Assembly (NCBI GenBank): GCA_013399305.1 | Contig: VXAI01000645.1 | Coordinates: 92,157 to 156,156 of the forward strand | DNA: 64,000 nt | From: Rostratula benghalensis | Taxonomy: Eukaryota > Chordata > Aves > Charadriiformes > Rostratulidae | Direction of reading: 5' to 3' | Shown here: positions 1 through 12,312 of the stretch, piece after piece | Layout of the letters: every line of letters begins with the position of its first letter | Numbering within the stretch: position 1 is the first letter of the stretch | Notes under the pieces: model-generated | The model's input: only the letters and a program-made list of their open reading frames with translations | What the model was told of the DNA's origin: nothing | Databases searched by the model: none | Position numbers and translations under genes: made by a program

Positions 1-715
1 TGACAGTCTGGTTACATCAGTTTTCTAGCAGCTTGCACGTCGAAGGCTTTAATCACAAAGAAAGAGGCTAGAAATGTCCTCCCTTTAGAAAACAGAACTG
101 AGTCTAGAAGTCAATTACCAGTTTTGCTTCCAATTGGGTCATTGGTAGCAATGATAACCGCTAAGGGCATGGGCTGGCTTTAATAGAGAAGTGACCAAAT
201 AATGCCATGGATACCTCACTTCTCACTAGGCAGTCTATAGTCCTCTTCTGCAAAACAGAGATGATCATCAGCCAAAGAGCTTTCCCATTAGACGAGGACA
301 AGGCAGCCTTTGCACCTTCTTTAAGTTGCACCTTGCAAATTTGCTCAGTTTTATAAAATGTGAGCATTTTATTGAATTCCAAGTTAAGGTAATTGGACAA
401 GGTGAACTGTACAGCTCAGACTGTGAACCTCTTAACCCAAAAGCTGTAATAAATATTTATTTAAGGAAAGCACTGATATTAAATTGCAGCACTGATGGCT
501 GTGACTCCCTAAGCAATTGTCTTGAGAAACTTTACTTTCACTCTTAAATGAAGAAGGATTTTCCCTAGCTTAATGAGGCAAAGCCTAGGTGATACTGAAT
601 CTAGGAGAAATTCTTGAAGGATTTTGAAGAGTAAAAGAAGAAAGGCACAATGAAAGAATTTTAGGACGCTAGATAGTCCCATTGAATGCTTCTGCTATAG
701 CTTTAAAGGGAGACT

Positions 716-784
716 TAAACAAACAAACCAAAACCAAAACAAAAACAAAAACACACCCAAACAAACAAACCAAACCCCAAACAA
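716..784. repeat. A/C-rich low-complexity tract
   Basis: The tract consists of repeated AAAC, AAACC and AAAAC words with almost no G or T. It is an impure (CAAA)n-type simple repeat and probably arose by slippage. No adjoining retrotransposon body was recognised. Confidence 0.8.
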
Positions 785-1179
785 GAGCAGGACTGTATTT
801 TCATGAAGATTTATGCAGCAGAATTTCAGAAGATTATAAGTGAGGTCTTGAACACTTCCTCAGTTTCTCATTTAAAATTAAGTGAATAGAGTAAGGAGTG
901 AAAGCTAAAAGGTTTGTTTAATGAAATGTTTTCTGCAGGACCGTTGCAGAAATGAGAGGAACTACAAGAAACAAAGCTTAAACTGCAGCAGGAGGAAAGA
1001 CTTGCAATTGAGGCATTTTGTACTGATATGATATCCCTTCTCATGATAAGCAACACATTCAAACCAAACTTTTAAGGGTAGCTCATAAATTTAAAAAAGA
1101 TTTTTTTTCTTTTTCTTTTATCCCATTTTCTAAACTTTTAGCTGGGATAAAATATCCAACGTCTGCTTTTTGGAAGTTC

Positions 1180-1700
1180 TGTGGATTCATTTGTCACAAG
1201 TTACGTTGACAACATCTTTTCCCTTTACCTGGCAACTGCGATATAGTGTTGTGTCTTCTGAAAATATCAGGCTTTAGCTGCCTTAGAATGGGCACTCAAG
1301 GCTAATGGAGATTTCGACCTTTATACCTCTGTGCTGCTGCTGCTGCTGCTGCAGTGTGTTTAGTTACCCAGCACAGAGCACTGTCTGTAATTGTGGGAGG
1401 AAAGGAGCAGTCATCTCCCCAGAAAGTGTTTGAATAGTGTGCAGCATGGGGCCACATATTAAACAACTTTACATCTCCATAACACTCTGCTTCATCTTCT
1501 GTGAGAGGTGTATTGGGCTTTAACTGGATGAATGCTGCTGCTACGAGCGCAGAGCGAGTGCTAATTCCTGAGGGGGCTATTGGTAGCCTCTTTAGAGCTG
1601 TAGTAAATAATGACTAAGTCCATGAATTACACAGAGACTTAATTCACTGAGCCTTGTGTTCTCGGTATGCCCTATCTTGCATTGTAGCTGGTCTATTACA
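1180..1700. promoter_or_regulatory. Candidate conserved non-coding element
   Basis: This block is free of recognised repeats. It has mixed composition and a few CpGs (for example in ACGAGCGCAGAGCGAG near 1542-1557), an inverted CCAAT core inside a small dyad (GGCTATTGGTAGCC, 1575-1588) and several TAAT homeodomain cores. These features fit a developmental enhancer. Conservation was not tested, so this is a weak inference. Ordinary unique intergenic DNA is the alternative. Confidence 0.25.
1333..1352 (+). repeat. (GCT)6 trinucleotide run
   Basis: Six perfect GCT units are followed by GC. It lies in no supported reading frame. It is short and probably a stable microsatellite. Confidence 0.85.
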
Positions 1701-2501
1701 TATTATACCGGTCTGCAGTGTCAAATGTTGAGGCAGTCTTTGAAGAAGACCGCGAAGAATCTCACAAGTGTTCTGCTCTGTTTGCTGCACCCCAAAGTGT
1801 GAACATTTGCCCAGAATTTGTCTGAACTATTCTGACTTCCTTAACTTTTTTCAGCCTGGAACGAAATCTCATGGGAGCTGCTTTGCAGCAGAGCCAAGGT
1901 TGATTTTTTTGTGCTATCTCACCACTTCCACTTCTAACCTGAAGCAGGAAACATGTTGGTGCATGAAAATCTGAGGACACTTTCCAAATGCTTTCTCACT
2001 AGCAAAAAGGTGCAGACTGTGCTCAGATTGGATTGCAACCACTCTGCTGGTTTATGGTTTAGTGAAAGATTTGTCTGTTCTGGTAGCATAATAAATCCCA
2101 ACAAAGAACATCAGCCTCCAAAAGCAGGATATACCTACTTATGGAATGGGAATACCTAACTTCATAATTTAGTTATCTTCTCCAGGCAGGTTGTCTGTTC
2201 TGTCCATAATCAAATGAGAGAGGGGAGTATTTCTAAGGGCTGATTCATCCCGTACTGGGTGTCTAATGCAGGTCAGTGAATTTCCCCCTGGATGTGCCTT
2301 CCTCTCTGTTTTCCCCACTGCAGAGACTCTGGAGGGACCCTAGATAACCAGCTGAGACCAGACAATTTTTAGGTTAATAACTATAAGAGAGATGACTCCT
2401 ATCCTCAGGGGAACATCTGTGTGAGAGGAGGTATAGGTGATGGGAGAGAGAAAACATAGGCACAGTCGAAAAACAGTGTGAGGGTTATCTTACCAGCCTT
2501 C

Positions 2502-2582
2502 ATGGAATGACAGAATTTTCAGAGTTGAAAGGGACCTTTAGAGATCATTTAGTCCCACTCCCCTGCTAAAGCAGGATTGCTT
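2502..2582 (-). mobile_element. CR1 LINE, 3' end fragment
   Basis: The plus strand reads as the reverse complement of a CR1 3' terminus: a GAATGACAGAAT tail-like start, then AGTTGAAAGGGACCT, GAGATCATTTAGTCCCACT and a GCTAAAGCAGGATTGC stretch. The same order of words begins the longer CR1 copy at 11.45 kb, so both belong to one subfamily. About 80 bp survives, which is typical of the severe 5' truncation of CR1. It codes for nothing. Confidence 0.88.
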
Positions 2583-5511
2583 TCCTGTATGTGTTTGCAT
2601 GCCTGGTGTCTGTATGTGGGTTTATTCATTTAATTTCTCCTTTATGCCAGGATAATCACAAAAAGGGCATTCAGAGGAGATATTGTTTCTGATCAGCGTC
2701 GGGTGAAACTACCAGCAGTTGGATGCTGCTAAATATCCACCTAGAAGTTCACACCACCTTGGAAATTCCAGGAGCAATACTTCAAAGCACAGACTCTCAT
2801 CTTGGTGCATGGAGCCTTAGAGGTTCAAATGGTTTGGAAGTGAAGTGCCTTCCATCATTCCTCTGATTTGCATGTGAAATTGATTTTATTGGTTTTATTT
2901 GATTAAGAGGCACAAGTGTTTCCCCAAGGAGTATAAATAATCATGTTACTAGAAACAAGGTATATGTGATGATCCATGAAGCCAGGAAGCTGTGGCTGAA
3001 TGTCAGCAAATATTATGTAACTGCAGTTATTTTACAAAGTTTTGATTTCCTGTAGCAGTTCACGGTAAATAAAGACAAAACACCTTGAAATTACAATTTG
3101 GGTGAAATTTTGGTGGATGCCAAACCCCATCATTTTCAGAAGTACATTCCTGGCCTTGAAATCTATTAATATTTTGTGCTTGTAACCTAGAGACATTGCT
3201 TCCTCTGACTAATTAATAATTTCCTTTGAAACGTCAACATTTATTATTTATCACTGCTCCCCATTTAAAAACCACGTTTTTCTCCTTCAATTATGACAGA
3301 GCAAAGCTTAAAACTGTTTCTGTCATCTTCAGCAGCTCTAATTGCTCATCAGTAGCCTGTATGTAGACATGCAGTGAAGTAAGTGTATGTACACAGTATA
3401 ACCTAATGCACTATGTGGCCCGAGTAACCTGCAAGGCACAGTGTGGGGATGTCACACTACCTGGAGAAAACCAGGTGTTCCCCAGTGTGTCACCTCTTCC
3501 CATGTACACCCCTTCTGTGATGCCCACCCTGAACATGCTGTTAGCCTAAAGGTCCTGAGAACCAAGTATCTTTTTCCCCTTCTCATTTTATAGGGCAGGT
3601 AATGGGAATTTCAAATGCCCACTTGTTAGGGGTTCTCATACTTTCCCAGTGCCTTCATCTTTCTTTAAAACCCATTACATCTCCTGGGGTTGCATGAAGA
3701 GGCCAGCCTCAGAGGTCAGTTTCAAGCAAACCTTGCTACCAAAAAAGTAGTGCATCATCCAGGAAAAAGGGAATTGCTCTCACTTAAATTTGGTAAGCTT
3801 CTCATCCCAGCCTGTCAGCTAAGCCTTTTGTGGTCAGTGGAGAGGGACATGCTCTTCCAGAGACTGATTTAGGTAAGACAGGTCCTGTGCGTGCAGTTTC
3901 TTTATCAAAAAATTGCATCCCAGTTCTTGAGATAGAAGTAATTTTTTTCTATCAAAGCTGTCTACTAGTTCTAGGTATAGGATGATAAATTGATGAAAAC
4001 CACTATGAAACAAATTAATCAGCCCAGTGTTAGCATGCTCTTATGTAAATGACTTTGCTCTAAGGAGAAGGCAAAGTTTCCGAAGTTTCAGTGCTACACA
4101 AGCTCTTCAATCAGATTTGCAGAACTAAACCACGGGTAATTAGAATCTAAATCATCTCATTGTTTAATATTCAACATGAATTGTTCTTTTTTCTTCTGTT
4201 TAGATTTCCAGCTTTTGTGGAGATGGACTATCGCCTGCCAAGTGTAAAATGAAGGATATTGGATCAGAAAAAGTAGAAAATTCTACAATAAAAACTTTAT
4301 ACAGTAATTTCATTGGAAAGTTTTTGGTTTGGACAAGTGTCATCATTTGCATCTCTGTTTCTGTTCACATAAAACAACAAAAACTCAAGGAAAGATTCTT
4401 ATTAGCCAGAATGGAGACTCCTTCTGTAGGAATTGGTTTTAATCTATCTGGTTGTTACACATTCAGTCTTTAATTGGTGTATATAATCCCAGTTGCTGTG
4501 GTAACAGTAACTTAGAATTTCTAGACTTCTGTGCATTTAAAATCTCAGCCTGAAAATCAAAGTTCTATTTAGACAAAAATCCAAAGCCAAAAGAAAACAA
4601 AACAGAAGGATTGAGCACAGAAATTTCACAAGTATGGAGCATTTTACCTGACTCTCCCGGAGCAAAATTAAACTGCAATTCCATGAACTTCACAGAGTTT
4701 GCTTTGGGTATGAACATCCCGAATAGAAAGCAAACTTTGTAACAGGAAAATGGAAGTCTGGCACTTTCTCACAACACTGATCCCAGTGTCATTTGCCTTG
4801 GAGAGTCTTGACCTTCACCCAGGGAGATGAAAGTAAGTCTTCCCTCAGAACAGCTGAAGGCAATCGTGGCTGCTCAGGGCTCAGGCCATGTCCCAATTCC
4901 CATGCAGGAAATCACTAACTGTGGTCTGCATATATATTTGGAGGTCTTTCTGACTAATTTATGCTCTGAACTAGAAATATTCACAGCATTTTACTTTGTT
5001 ATTCTCCTTCAAAATCTTCCTTCTCATTTTCGCTTTTTGTTCCACCCAACTTTTTTGAAGAGCATACTGCTGGTCTGCCAGAAATGCTTCTGAGGAACAG
5101 GGTTTGTGCCACCATTTCTTCATATTCCTGTGGCTATCTTCCTAAAGCCATGCACTCTCATTTTATACCTCATTCTAAGCATTTGAGGGTCTTTGTCATG
5201 TCAGTCACTAAGTGTTATAAACTCCTGGTCCCTGATTTAAATCACAACTATGTTTTGTCTTCGAAGGAAGACACTAATCTTATGGTGGTCTTTGCTCTCC
5301 TTCAGGTCCAGTGCTGTTTCATCCATACTTTCTTAGCTACCCTCATGTTTAAAACCGAAACCAACAGAAAACCAGCCAACAGCCAAACCTCCTCTGATAA
5401 ATGGAATGACACAACCCTCACCGAGCCACTAGAAAACAAGCCCCTAGCTTTTGATGAGTTTCATCTATACTTAGCATTTTTGCCATGACTAATCCATTCT
5501 TTTGCTCTAAA

Positions 5512-5525
5512 TTTGCCATGGCAAA
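5512..5525. promoter_or_regulatory. Palindrome resembling an RFX X-box
   Basis: TTTGCCATGGCAAA is a perfect 14-bp palindrome. Its core TTGCCATGGCAA matches the paired half-sites bound by RFX-family factors (GTTGCC and GGCAAC), except for the outermost base on each side. A 14-bp palindrome is expected a few times by chance in 64 kb, so this is only a candidate site. Confidence 0.25.
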
Positions 5526-6969
5526 ATGACACGCCTGGATCTTTATATTGAACACCAAACATAGTTAAACCCTTCACACACACTATCAGGGATCTGCTTG
5601 ATTTCAGCACCAGAAAGGTCATGCCGGAATGGTGAGAATACAGAACAGCCTGGGAGAGAAGGAAGTGACATATTGTTATGCAGAAATCACCTTTTTCACT
5701 TCTTGTGTATGAAATGACAGTATCTATGTGCATCAGTCTCTAAAATAAGAACAAACCATATGGAGAAATTTTAACCTCCTTCCCATAGCAAAATTGCATT
5801 GCACCATAGTAATTTGCACCTTCTTTAAATCTTTCAGTTATTGCAGTTACGTGCCCAAACACTCTGCGGTGGTTTTTTTTTTTTCCTCTTGCTTAGTTGG
5901 TTTTGTCAGTCTTGTGTACAATTCTTCAAGAATAATTCCACATCGAACTGCTTAAACTTAAACTAGCAAACAACAGGAGGAAGATAACGTTTAACCTCTT
6001 ACACACCCATGACACACGTCACGAACAATGAATAAGTGCAGTTACTTGGCCTTCCATCTGTTCTATTTTTCCAGAGAAATGAAAACCATGATCCTGGACA
6101 CTTCTGTGCTTGCTTGATTTGACATATGTTCCCAGTTTCTGTGAGAGAAGGCAAAGTACAAATGAAGTTGATTAGATCCTCTCCTTTGCCAAGTCCATTT
6201 GTGCTCAGACCATGGAGCAAAGAAGCTCTACTCCTAATATGTAGCAAAATATCCAAGCCAGACTTTTTGCTCTGTGTAAAAGTCTGGACCTTTTTTATAA
6301 CCTTTCTCTTGATTAAGCTTCTGTGATGATAATGAGAGAATAAATCACCTCTGGTAATTATGAAGTACAAGCTAAACCTGCCCAGCTTGTACAGCAGTGC
6401 AGAACAAGAGCACAGCCTAATGTTTCCTCTGCCTTGGAGATACTGTCAGCTCCCACCAAGACCGTGTGCCTTGGCTGCAGTCCCCTGTGGGATGTGTTGT
6501 GTTCCTACAGGAGGAGACCACCTTTCCCTACTGGCTATAACTCCTGCTGGGGGCTGCATGCATTTTATGTCTTCTGATAGCTTGGAAACTGTATGGCACC
6601 TTCAAAATGTGCTCTCACAGATGGTTCATTGGACAACTCTCCTGCCCTGGCTCACGAGCAGAGGAGAAATTTATGTTTCCTACATTTTTCCTATAGCTGC
6701 TCAACAGAGGTTAGGACAGAGCCCCAGGCATGTTCTAAAGCTTCACTAATGTTTTCCATATCTGTAGAAACGGGGCCAAGTCTGAGTCCCTTCGCAATCC
6801 ATGGTGAAACTCATTCTGACTATTGGGACAGATACTTGGCCTACGTTCCTTAGTTTGTGTTATTTTATCTGGTAGTCCCTCGTGCTGGAGGAGTAGACCA
6901 TGAAGATTGGATTTATATATCCCCAGTGGAAGAAAGGGAAGCCATTCAGAATACGGAGAAAAGGAAGGC

Positions 6970-6981
6970 GGGGGGGGGGGG
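6970..6981 (+). repeat. G12 homopolymer
   Basis: Twelve consecutive G residues are followed by AAAAA. A C-rich stretch at 6999-7013 contains runs of five and seven C, so the two tracts could pair as a hairpin. The length is prone to assembly error and polymerase slippage. Confidence 0.9.
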
Positions 6982-7029
6982 AAAAAGCCAACACACCCCC
7001 ACCCAAACCCCCCCATTTTTATCATGATG

Positions 7030-7185
7030 CTGACAACCCATGGAGGAGAGAAAGAGGGTAGCTGTGCTGTACTCCGGGTCCCGGATGAGGCAGTGAGGGA
7101 ATCTCAGCCGTGGGCTGGGCAGGCTCAGTGCCGCTGCGAGGCAGGGTGGAGCAGCCTGCGCCGGGTCACACAGTGAGCGGGACAA
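7030..7185. other. GC-rich patch with clustered CpG
   Basis: About eight CpGs fall between 7072 and 7180, in a GC-rich context unlike the flanks. It is too short for a CpG island. I saw no TATA box or initiator that would define a promoter and recognised no repeat family. It may be a small regulatory element or a local composition fluctuation. Confidence 0.35.
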
Positions 7186-8191
7186 ACTTGTAAACTTCTT
7201 CCTCCTTCAGAACATACCAAACCAGTGAAAGCATGCATGGCCTCAAGCTCAACTGGCCATGGCAGTGAAATGCTTTCTGTGATAGCTTGCTTCGCTTTTG
7301 TTTCCTCTCCTGATGTTTCAACATAATGAAAACTGATTGCTTTGACTTAGATTCCGTAGTGCACAATTTTATCAATCCCCCTTCTCGAGTGGGTAGGAGA
7401 ACTGATTATGTCTAACATATCTGGCCTACTCCTGTAAGACATCTAAACTGGGGTGATGCTTTTGCATCAGAGCAGCAAAGCCAAGAACACAGAAGGAGGT
7501 GGGACCCTGAGGCTGGCAGTGTCCATCTCCCAATTAGCACACTATGCATCTGCTTTCCTGAAAGCTATGGGATGTGGTTGGTTTATTTACTAAAAAAGGG
7601 CCCCATGTTCCCTCAGTTTTTTGGCTAAAGTACTGCAAATTGGGGGGGAGGCAGTAGGGGGCCGTGGCTTGGTGTTATTTGTCTGCTCGCACAGATATCT
7701 TCTCTTTGGAGTTGTATGAGTTCACTCAGTGAGAATCCCATTCTAAAAGGTGGTCACCAGGCATACGGTAAAGAATGCCCGTTACTCCTAGGATTGATTC
7801 ATCACCTTCATTTACCCATGTAGTCAATCCTATCACCCAAATCAACATTGATGGTGCTGCAGAGGAAACAAAGATCATTTTTTAGGGTTTTTAGAATGTG
7901 ATGAAGCTATCATAAGCCTCAAGATGACTGGTTTCTCCAAAGATGTTTTTTGAGCTGGACTAGTGAGCTTAGACACTTTCCTGGTTCAGGGAGGGAAGGC
8001 TTCTTAGGGCAGGAGGTATCCACGGCCACCTGGGAAGGTGTCTCAGGATGCCAGCTTTGTGGCTACAGACCCATGGAACCCTGCCTGACACTGAGCTGCA
8101 GACCCTCTGGCCTCACTAACTTTCTATCACCATTACTGCCAGAGTGTGAGCACTTCAGTTAGATATACGTGTGCTGTAAAGCATGTGAGGC

Positions 8192-8214
8192 TTTTTTTCT
8201 TTCTTTCTTTCTTT
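8192..8214 (+). repeat. (TTTC)n simple repeat
   Basis: A T7 run is followed by four TTTC-type units ending before AAATG. It is a pyrimidine-only microsatellite without flanking retrotransposon sequence. Confidence 0.85.
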
Positions 8215-11200
8215 AAATGTGAATGTTATTTTGTGTTCCTGTTAGAGAAGGCAGATGGAAAGATTTACGCCTTGCACTTGAAGCTGAATGTGTTGACGTT
8301 TATTGCAGACCTTAGAGACTTTAGGTGTCTTGACTGTCTCAGAATAAGCTTCAAGGAAGTCCTTGCCTCCTAGGAGAAAGTTCTGCTCCATTAGGAGAGC
8401 AGAGCTGTTGTCAGCAGCTGAGACCTCAGACCTGATTTGCCTTTCTCTCTGAAGTTTGTGCAGAGCAAAACACCCCAAGTGAAGTCAATATGGCCAGGTT
8501 CGACCCTGCATATCCCATTTAACTGAGCGGCTGTTAATAAAGATTCTCTCTCCTCTCTCTGCTGATGGGCTGCATCCCAGCAATGTCATCTCCACTGTGG
8601 TTGATATTTCCATGAAAGCAGCAGATTTCCTTGCACCAGGTTCCTCTGCTATCAGCTGAAAGCAGGCAGGGATATCAGTTGTGGAGATTCTCTTATCACC
8701 TACAGTTGTGATTTTCATTTTGCAATATGTGTCTCTCTAAACAAGCAGAGGGATTAATTTTCATATGTGAAAAGATTTACTACCTGCAATTGTATTGAAG
8801 TAGCAATATTTTTTGACCATTCCTGGAGTAAGTGTTTCAGTTCATATTTTTAAAGACTGTGAGAAAGCTAGAAATCATGACAATAAAATAAAGCTGTTTG
8901 TTAGTCAGAGCAGAAAGTTATGAATCAGAATATATCATAGATAAGGGAATAATTCAGTCACTATACTAACAAAACATGCTTGTGGCAAGGGCAGGACTGA
9001 GGTATTAGGATTTTTTTATTTCATATTGGTTGTGAACCTGTCTACAGCAATGTTGAAACAGCAGTCCACACTGCCTGTGAAGATGGACATGGAAATGGGC
9101 ATGGAAATTAATATCTCATTATGCAGCCGTGCTGCCGTCTTGTCAAAACAGTCTATTTTTATAGTGTTAAATAAAGTGGGCCACAGCTTACCCTCAGCCT
9201 GATGTAACTTGTCTGCATGGTTGGCCCGTTTACCATCACAGAAGAGGGTGGCCTCAGAGTACCTTTCCTGAGCATCAGGTTCCCTCCCATCATTGCATGG
9301 GCACAGTGTGGGACAGCACTGGTTGTGCTGTCAGAGCAGTGCCAGTACTGGTCGGCCATGGGCACCCTATGACAACCTCCCACCTAGGCCCTTGGACCTC
9401 TTTCCCTGGGCTGATATCGTTATTTTGAACTTCCCATTGTCGTGGATATTTATATTGATATTTATTTCTGTTTGCTATTTACCAACAAGCAAAGCCACTG
9501 AACATGTGCTTCATTTGCACCATCTTTTGCATCATTGGTGGCAATCTATATGTTATATATTGTCATTCAACATGTAAATTCATATATAACTTTAATTAAT
9601 TTATGTATGAATTTACTTTCAGCCACAGTTCTAAGACGGTTATTTACAAGAGCCACTTTCCTTAGACAATCTAAGAGTGCTCCTGCAATGTGTGGAAAGA
9701 GAAACAGACACAAAGAGTCGTCAGGAGTAAGTAAAAATAAGTAAAGTTGGTCTTTTGCTCTAGGATAATGGTCTGAATGAGCTTATCCTTCCCCATTGAC
9801 ATAACAGAGCATAAGGAGATTAACCCGGTTAGATGAGGTTAACCACACATGTCCTGGGATGCTGAGCATCCCTCATTGCTGCTTTCTCCAAGATTAGATT
9901 CACAGTTAGCATAATTGCTTTTAGTCACATTTTGTATACCATATTTCACATTACTGTTATTTTGCACTTCTTGGGTCACATTGCCAAAATGAATTAATAA
10001 ATCACAGTTCACAGCCCATTGTCTCAAGTGCAGCTCCAGCTGAACTGTTCTCCTACGACACATGCCTTTGGAATCTTTAGTGTACTCCTCTCTGTGTAAA
10101 TAAATGGGGTTACTTATACAAAAAAAGTGTTCCCCAGAGGGAAGAAAAGGTTCACAGTCAGACTTCTAAATTATTGCATATCCTTAGAGATAAGTACGTT
10201 GCTGAAGAGAGAAAATCTTTTCTTTTCCTTTGTAATTGTAAAATATTTCCCCTCTTGGCCAGTTATGCATGTAACAAATAATTAAAAAAAAATAGTGAAT
10301 CTGTATATAACACATGAAACAAAAAGTTAAAAGAGTGATTCTGATAGCAGGAAAAATGTTTCAAGAAGGGCCTCGCACACTTTGTACAACACTCTTGTAA
10401 TTACACATGATTAGCTGGATTAGATCTCCTCTGATGAAAAAAAAACCCAAATATTTCTTTAAGAGACTTGTGGCGTGATACATAAAAAGGGAGACACAGC
10501 TCATTGAACATGACAGCTCAGCCCATCAGTGAGGGAGAGGATATTGTTCAAGTCAACTGTGTGAAGCTACATCTCTAACTGCAACATTAAGATTTCCCAT
10601 GGCGGCACCATGGAGCAGATAACCAGCTTAACAAGACCATGTAGTCCTCTCAGCCACATCGCCTTTGACGTTACTGGCACAACTGGATGTCAGCCACTGA
10701 AATGTTCCTTTAAGTTTCTCTGCATATGCTTACGTGGGATTTCTGTTTGTCTTCTTTTATCCAAATACTACTTGCATTATGAGTCTTATGAAATCCTATG
10801 GATTCCAAAGTACCGCAGTTAATAGGATTAATAAAGACTGTCACGAAATTGACATTTTTTACTGTCTCAAAACCAGTTTTATAGATTTCCACTTTACTTT
10901 TATGTCTGACACTTTCCACGGCATGATGGATAATGCTACAGTGACAGTAAATAGAGTCAGCAGTAGAAAGACTTCTCCTGGAAAACAAGGCTTAATTGCA
11001 TGGCTCATCTCTTGGATGCCTCTCCAGAAACAGCTCCACGTTGTAATTGTCTTCACACCGTAACCAAAGGGTCAGGAGGACTGTGGGTAGCTGGATTTTA
11101 CCTTGTAGGTTTAGCCCACACAGAATTGAAGCGATTAGCAAAAGTGATGCTAATTGCAGTCCTCTGAAGAATGTTCTGATTTTGTGGGGTCTTTCATTTC

Positions 11201-11450
11201 AAATTTGTTCTCCAGTCGGTATCCACAATGGTAGCAGATGTTTCATTAATGGCAGCTGCAAACAAAACAAAGAAATCAATTACAGAGATTAGAGAAGTCC
11301 TGATATTGGGCAGTAAAATAATCATAATAATAAAGACCCAATCACATGGGAGAGGCTGGTCACCTTAATAGTCTGATTTTACAGCAAAACTTACTTTGCA
11401 ATAGCCAGCCAGGTCAAAATGTATTACCTATATCCAGATGTTTTTTGGGC

Positions 11451-12312
11451 ATCACAGTAATCACAGAATCACAGAATTGTCAGAGTTGGAAGGGACCTCT
11501 AGAGATCATCCAGTCCCACTCCCCTGGTAAAGCATGATTGCCCAGAGCACATCACTCAGGGCTGCATCCAGGCAGGTCTTGAAAGTCTCTGGAGAAGGGG
11601 ACTCCACGCCCTCCCTGGGCAACCTGTTCCAGGGCTCTGCCACACTCAGCCTAAAGAAGATTCTCCTCATATTTGAATGGAATTTCTTGTGTTCCAGCTT
11701 GTCCCCTTGTCCTGTAACTGGGAACCGCTGAAAAGAGTCCAGCTCCAGACTCCTTCACCCCACCCTTCAGATACTTGTAAGCATTAGTAAGGTCTCCTCT
11801 CAGCCTTCTCTTCTCCAGGCTAAAGAGTCCCAGCTCTCTCAGCCTCTCCTCATCAGGGAGATGCTCCAATCCCTCAATCATCTTTGTTACCCTACGCTGG
11901 ACTCGCTTCAGTAGTTCCCTGTCTCACTTGAACTGGGGAGCCCAAAACTGGATGCAGTATTCCAGTTGTGGCCTCACCGGGTCAGAGTAGAGGAGGAGGA
12001 TGACCTCCCTCAACCTACTGGCCAAACTCTTCCCTATGCAGCCCAAGATTCCATTGGCCCTCTTGGCGACAAGGGCACACTGCTGGCTCATGGATAGTTT
12101 ACTATCTACCAGGATCCCTAGATCCTTCTCCTCAGAAGTGCTTTCAAGCAGGTCCACCCCTAACCTATGTTGGTGTCTGGCATTCCTCCCCTCCAGGTAC
12201 AGGACCCTACACGTGCCCTTGTTGAACCTCATTATGTTGTTCTCTGCCCAGCTCTCCAACCTGTCTGGGTCATGCTGGATGGTAGCACAGCCTTCTGGAG
12301 TGCCAGCCAGGA
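11451..12312 (-). mobile_element. CR1 LINE (CR1-J-like), 5'-truncated copy
   Basis: This is the longest young CR1 copy in the window. The plus strand begins with the reverse complement of the CR1 3' end (repeated AATCACAG words, then AGTTGGAAGGGACCT and GATCATCCAGTCC). It continues without interruption through the 3' UTR and the C-terminal half of ORF2, and stops at about 12.31 kb where the 5' end is truncated. The order and wording match the CR1-J type known from chicken and other birds. The 11.8-12.26 kb part still reads as reverse-transcriptase protein. No clear target-site duplication is visible, as is usual for CR1. Confidence 0.95.
11651..12259 (-). pseudogene. CR1 ORF2 remnant (reverse transcriptase C-terminus)
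   Basis: This is a broken piece of the CR1 ORF2 polyprotein (endonuclease plus reverse transcriptase), which in an intact element copies CR1 RNA at the insertion site. It starts in the thumb-side part of the RT, with the family words SWAENNIMRFNKG, GVDLLESTSEEKDLGILVD, KLSMSQQCA, ANGILGCIGKS, REVILLLYS and QLEYCIQFWAPQ. A TGA at 11924-11926 then replaces what should be a lysine codon. The same frame resumes with [31 protein letters not shown] and [13 protein letters not shown], and ends at TAG (11651-11653) in a deleted region before the normal C-terminus. The FADD catalytic box and the endonuclease lie upstream of the truncation point and are missing. It is a dead element. The single stop over about 200 codons suggests moderate age. 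Confidence 0.93.

Larger units (their letters stand above)
1..2501. other. Non-coding unique sequence, no gene seen
   Basis: No reading frame here resembles a protein I know, and all are short and overlapped on the opposite strand. The stretch holds an A/C-rich low-complexity tract (716-784), a short CTG run (1333-1352) and a candidate conserved element (about 1180-1700), each listed separately. I see no transposon in the rest. Confidence 0.6.
2583..11450. other. Non-coding unique sequence, no gene seen
   Basis: Nearly 9 kb carries no recognised transposon and no credible coding exon. The longest open frames, about 125-135 codons at 5084-5488 and 6360-6749, have no recognisable domains and are judged chance. 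Local features are a T12 run (5873-5884), a 14-bp palindrome at 5512, a G12 run and GC-rich patch at 6.96-7.18 kb, and a (TTTC)n tract at 8.2 kb. A mixed-composition block at about 10.44-10.70 kb has a few CpGs and could be conserved, but nothing proves it. Confidence 0.6.

Noticed and set aside
4180..4473. Possible exon after a good polypyrimidine tract and AG at 4203
   Set aside because: The acceptor-like sequence is real, but no convincing donor site follows and the 74-codon frame has no known relative.
5084..5488. 134-codon open frame, plus strand
   Set aside because: No motif or family resemblance and no exon signals.
11404..12311. GCCAGCCAGG at both sides of the CR1 copy, as a target-site duplication
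   Set aside because: The left copy lies about 46 bp outside the element's 3' end and the right copy overlaps CR1-like sequence. CR1 usually leaves no clear duplication.
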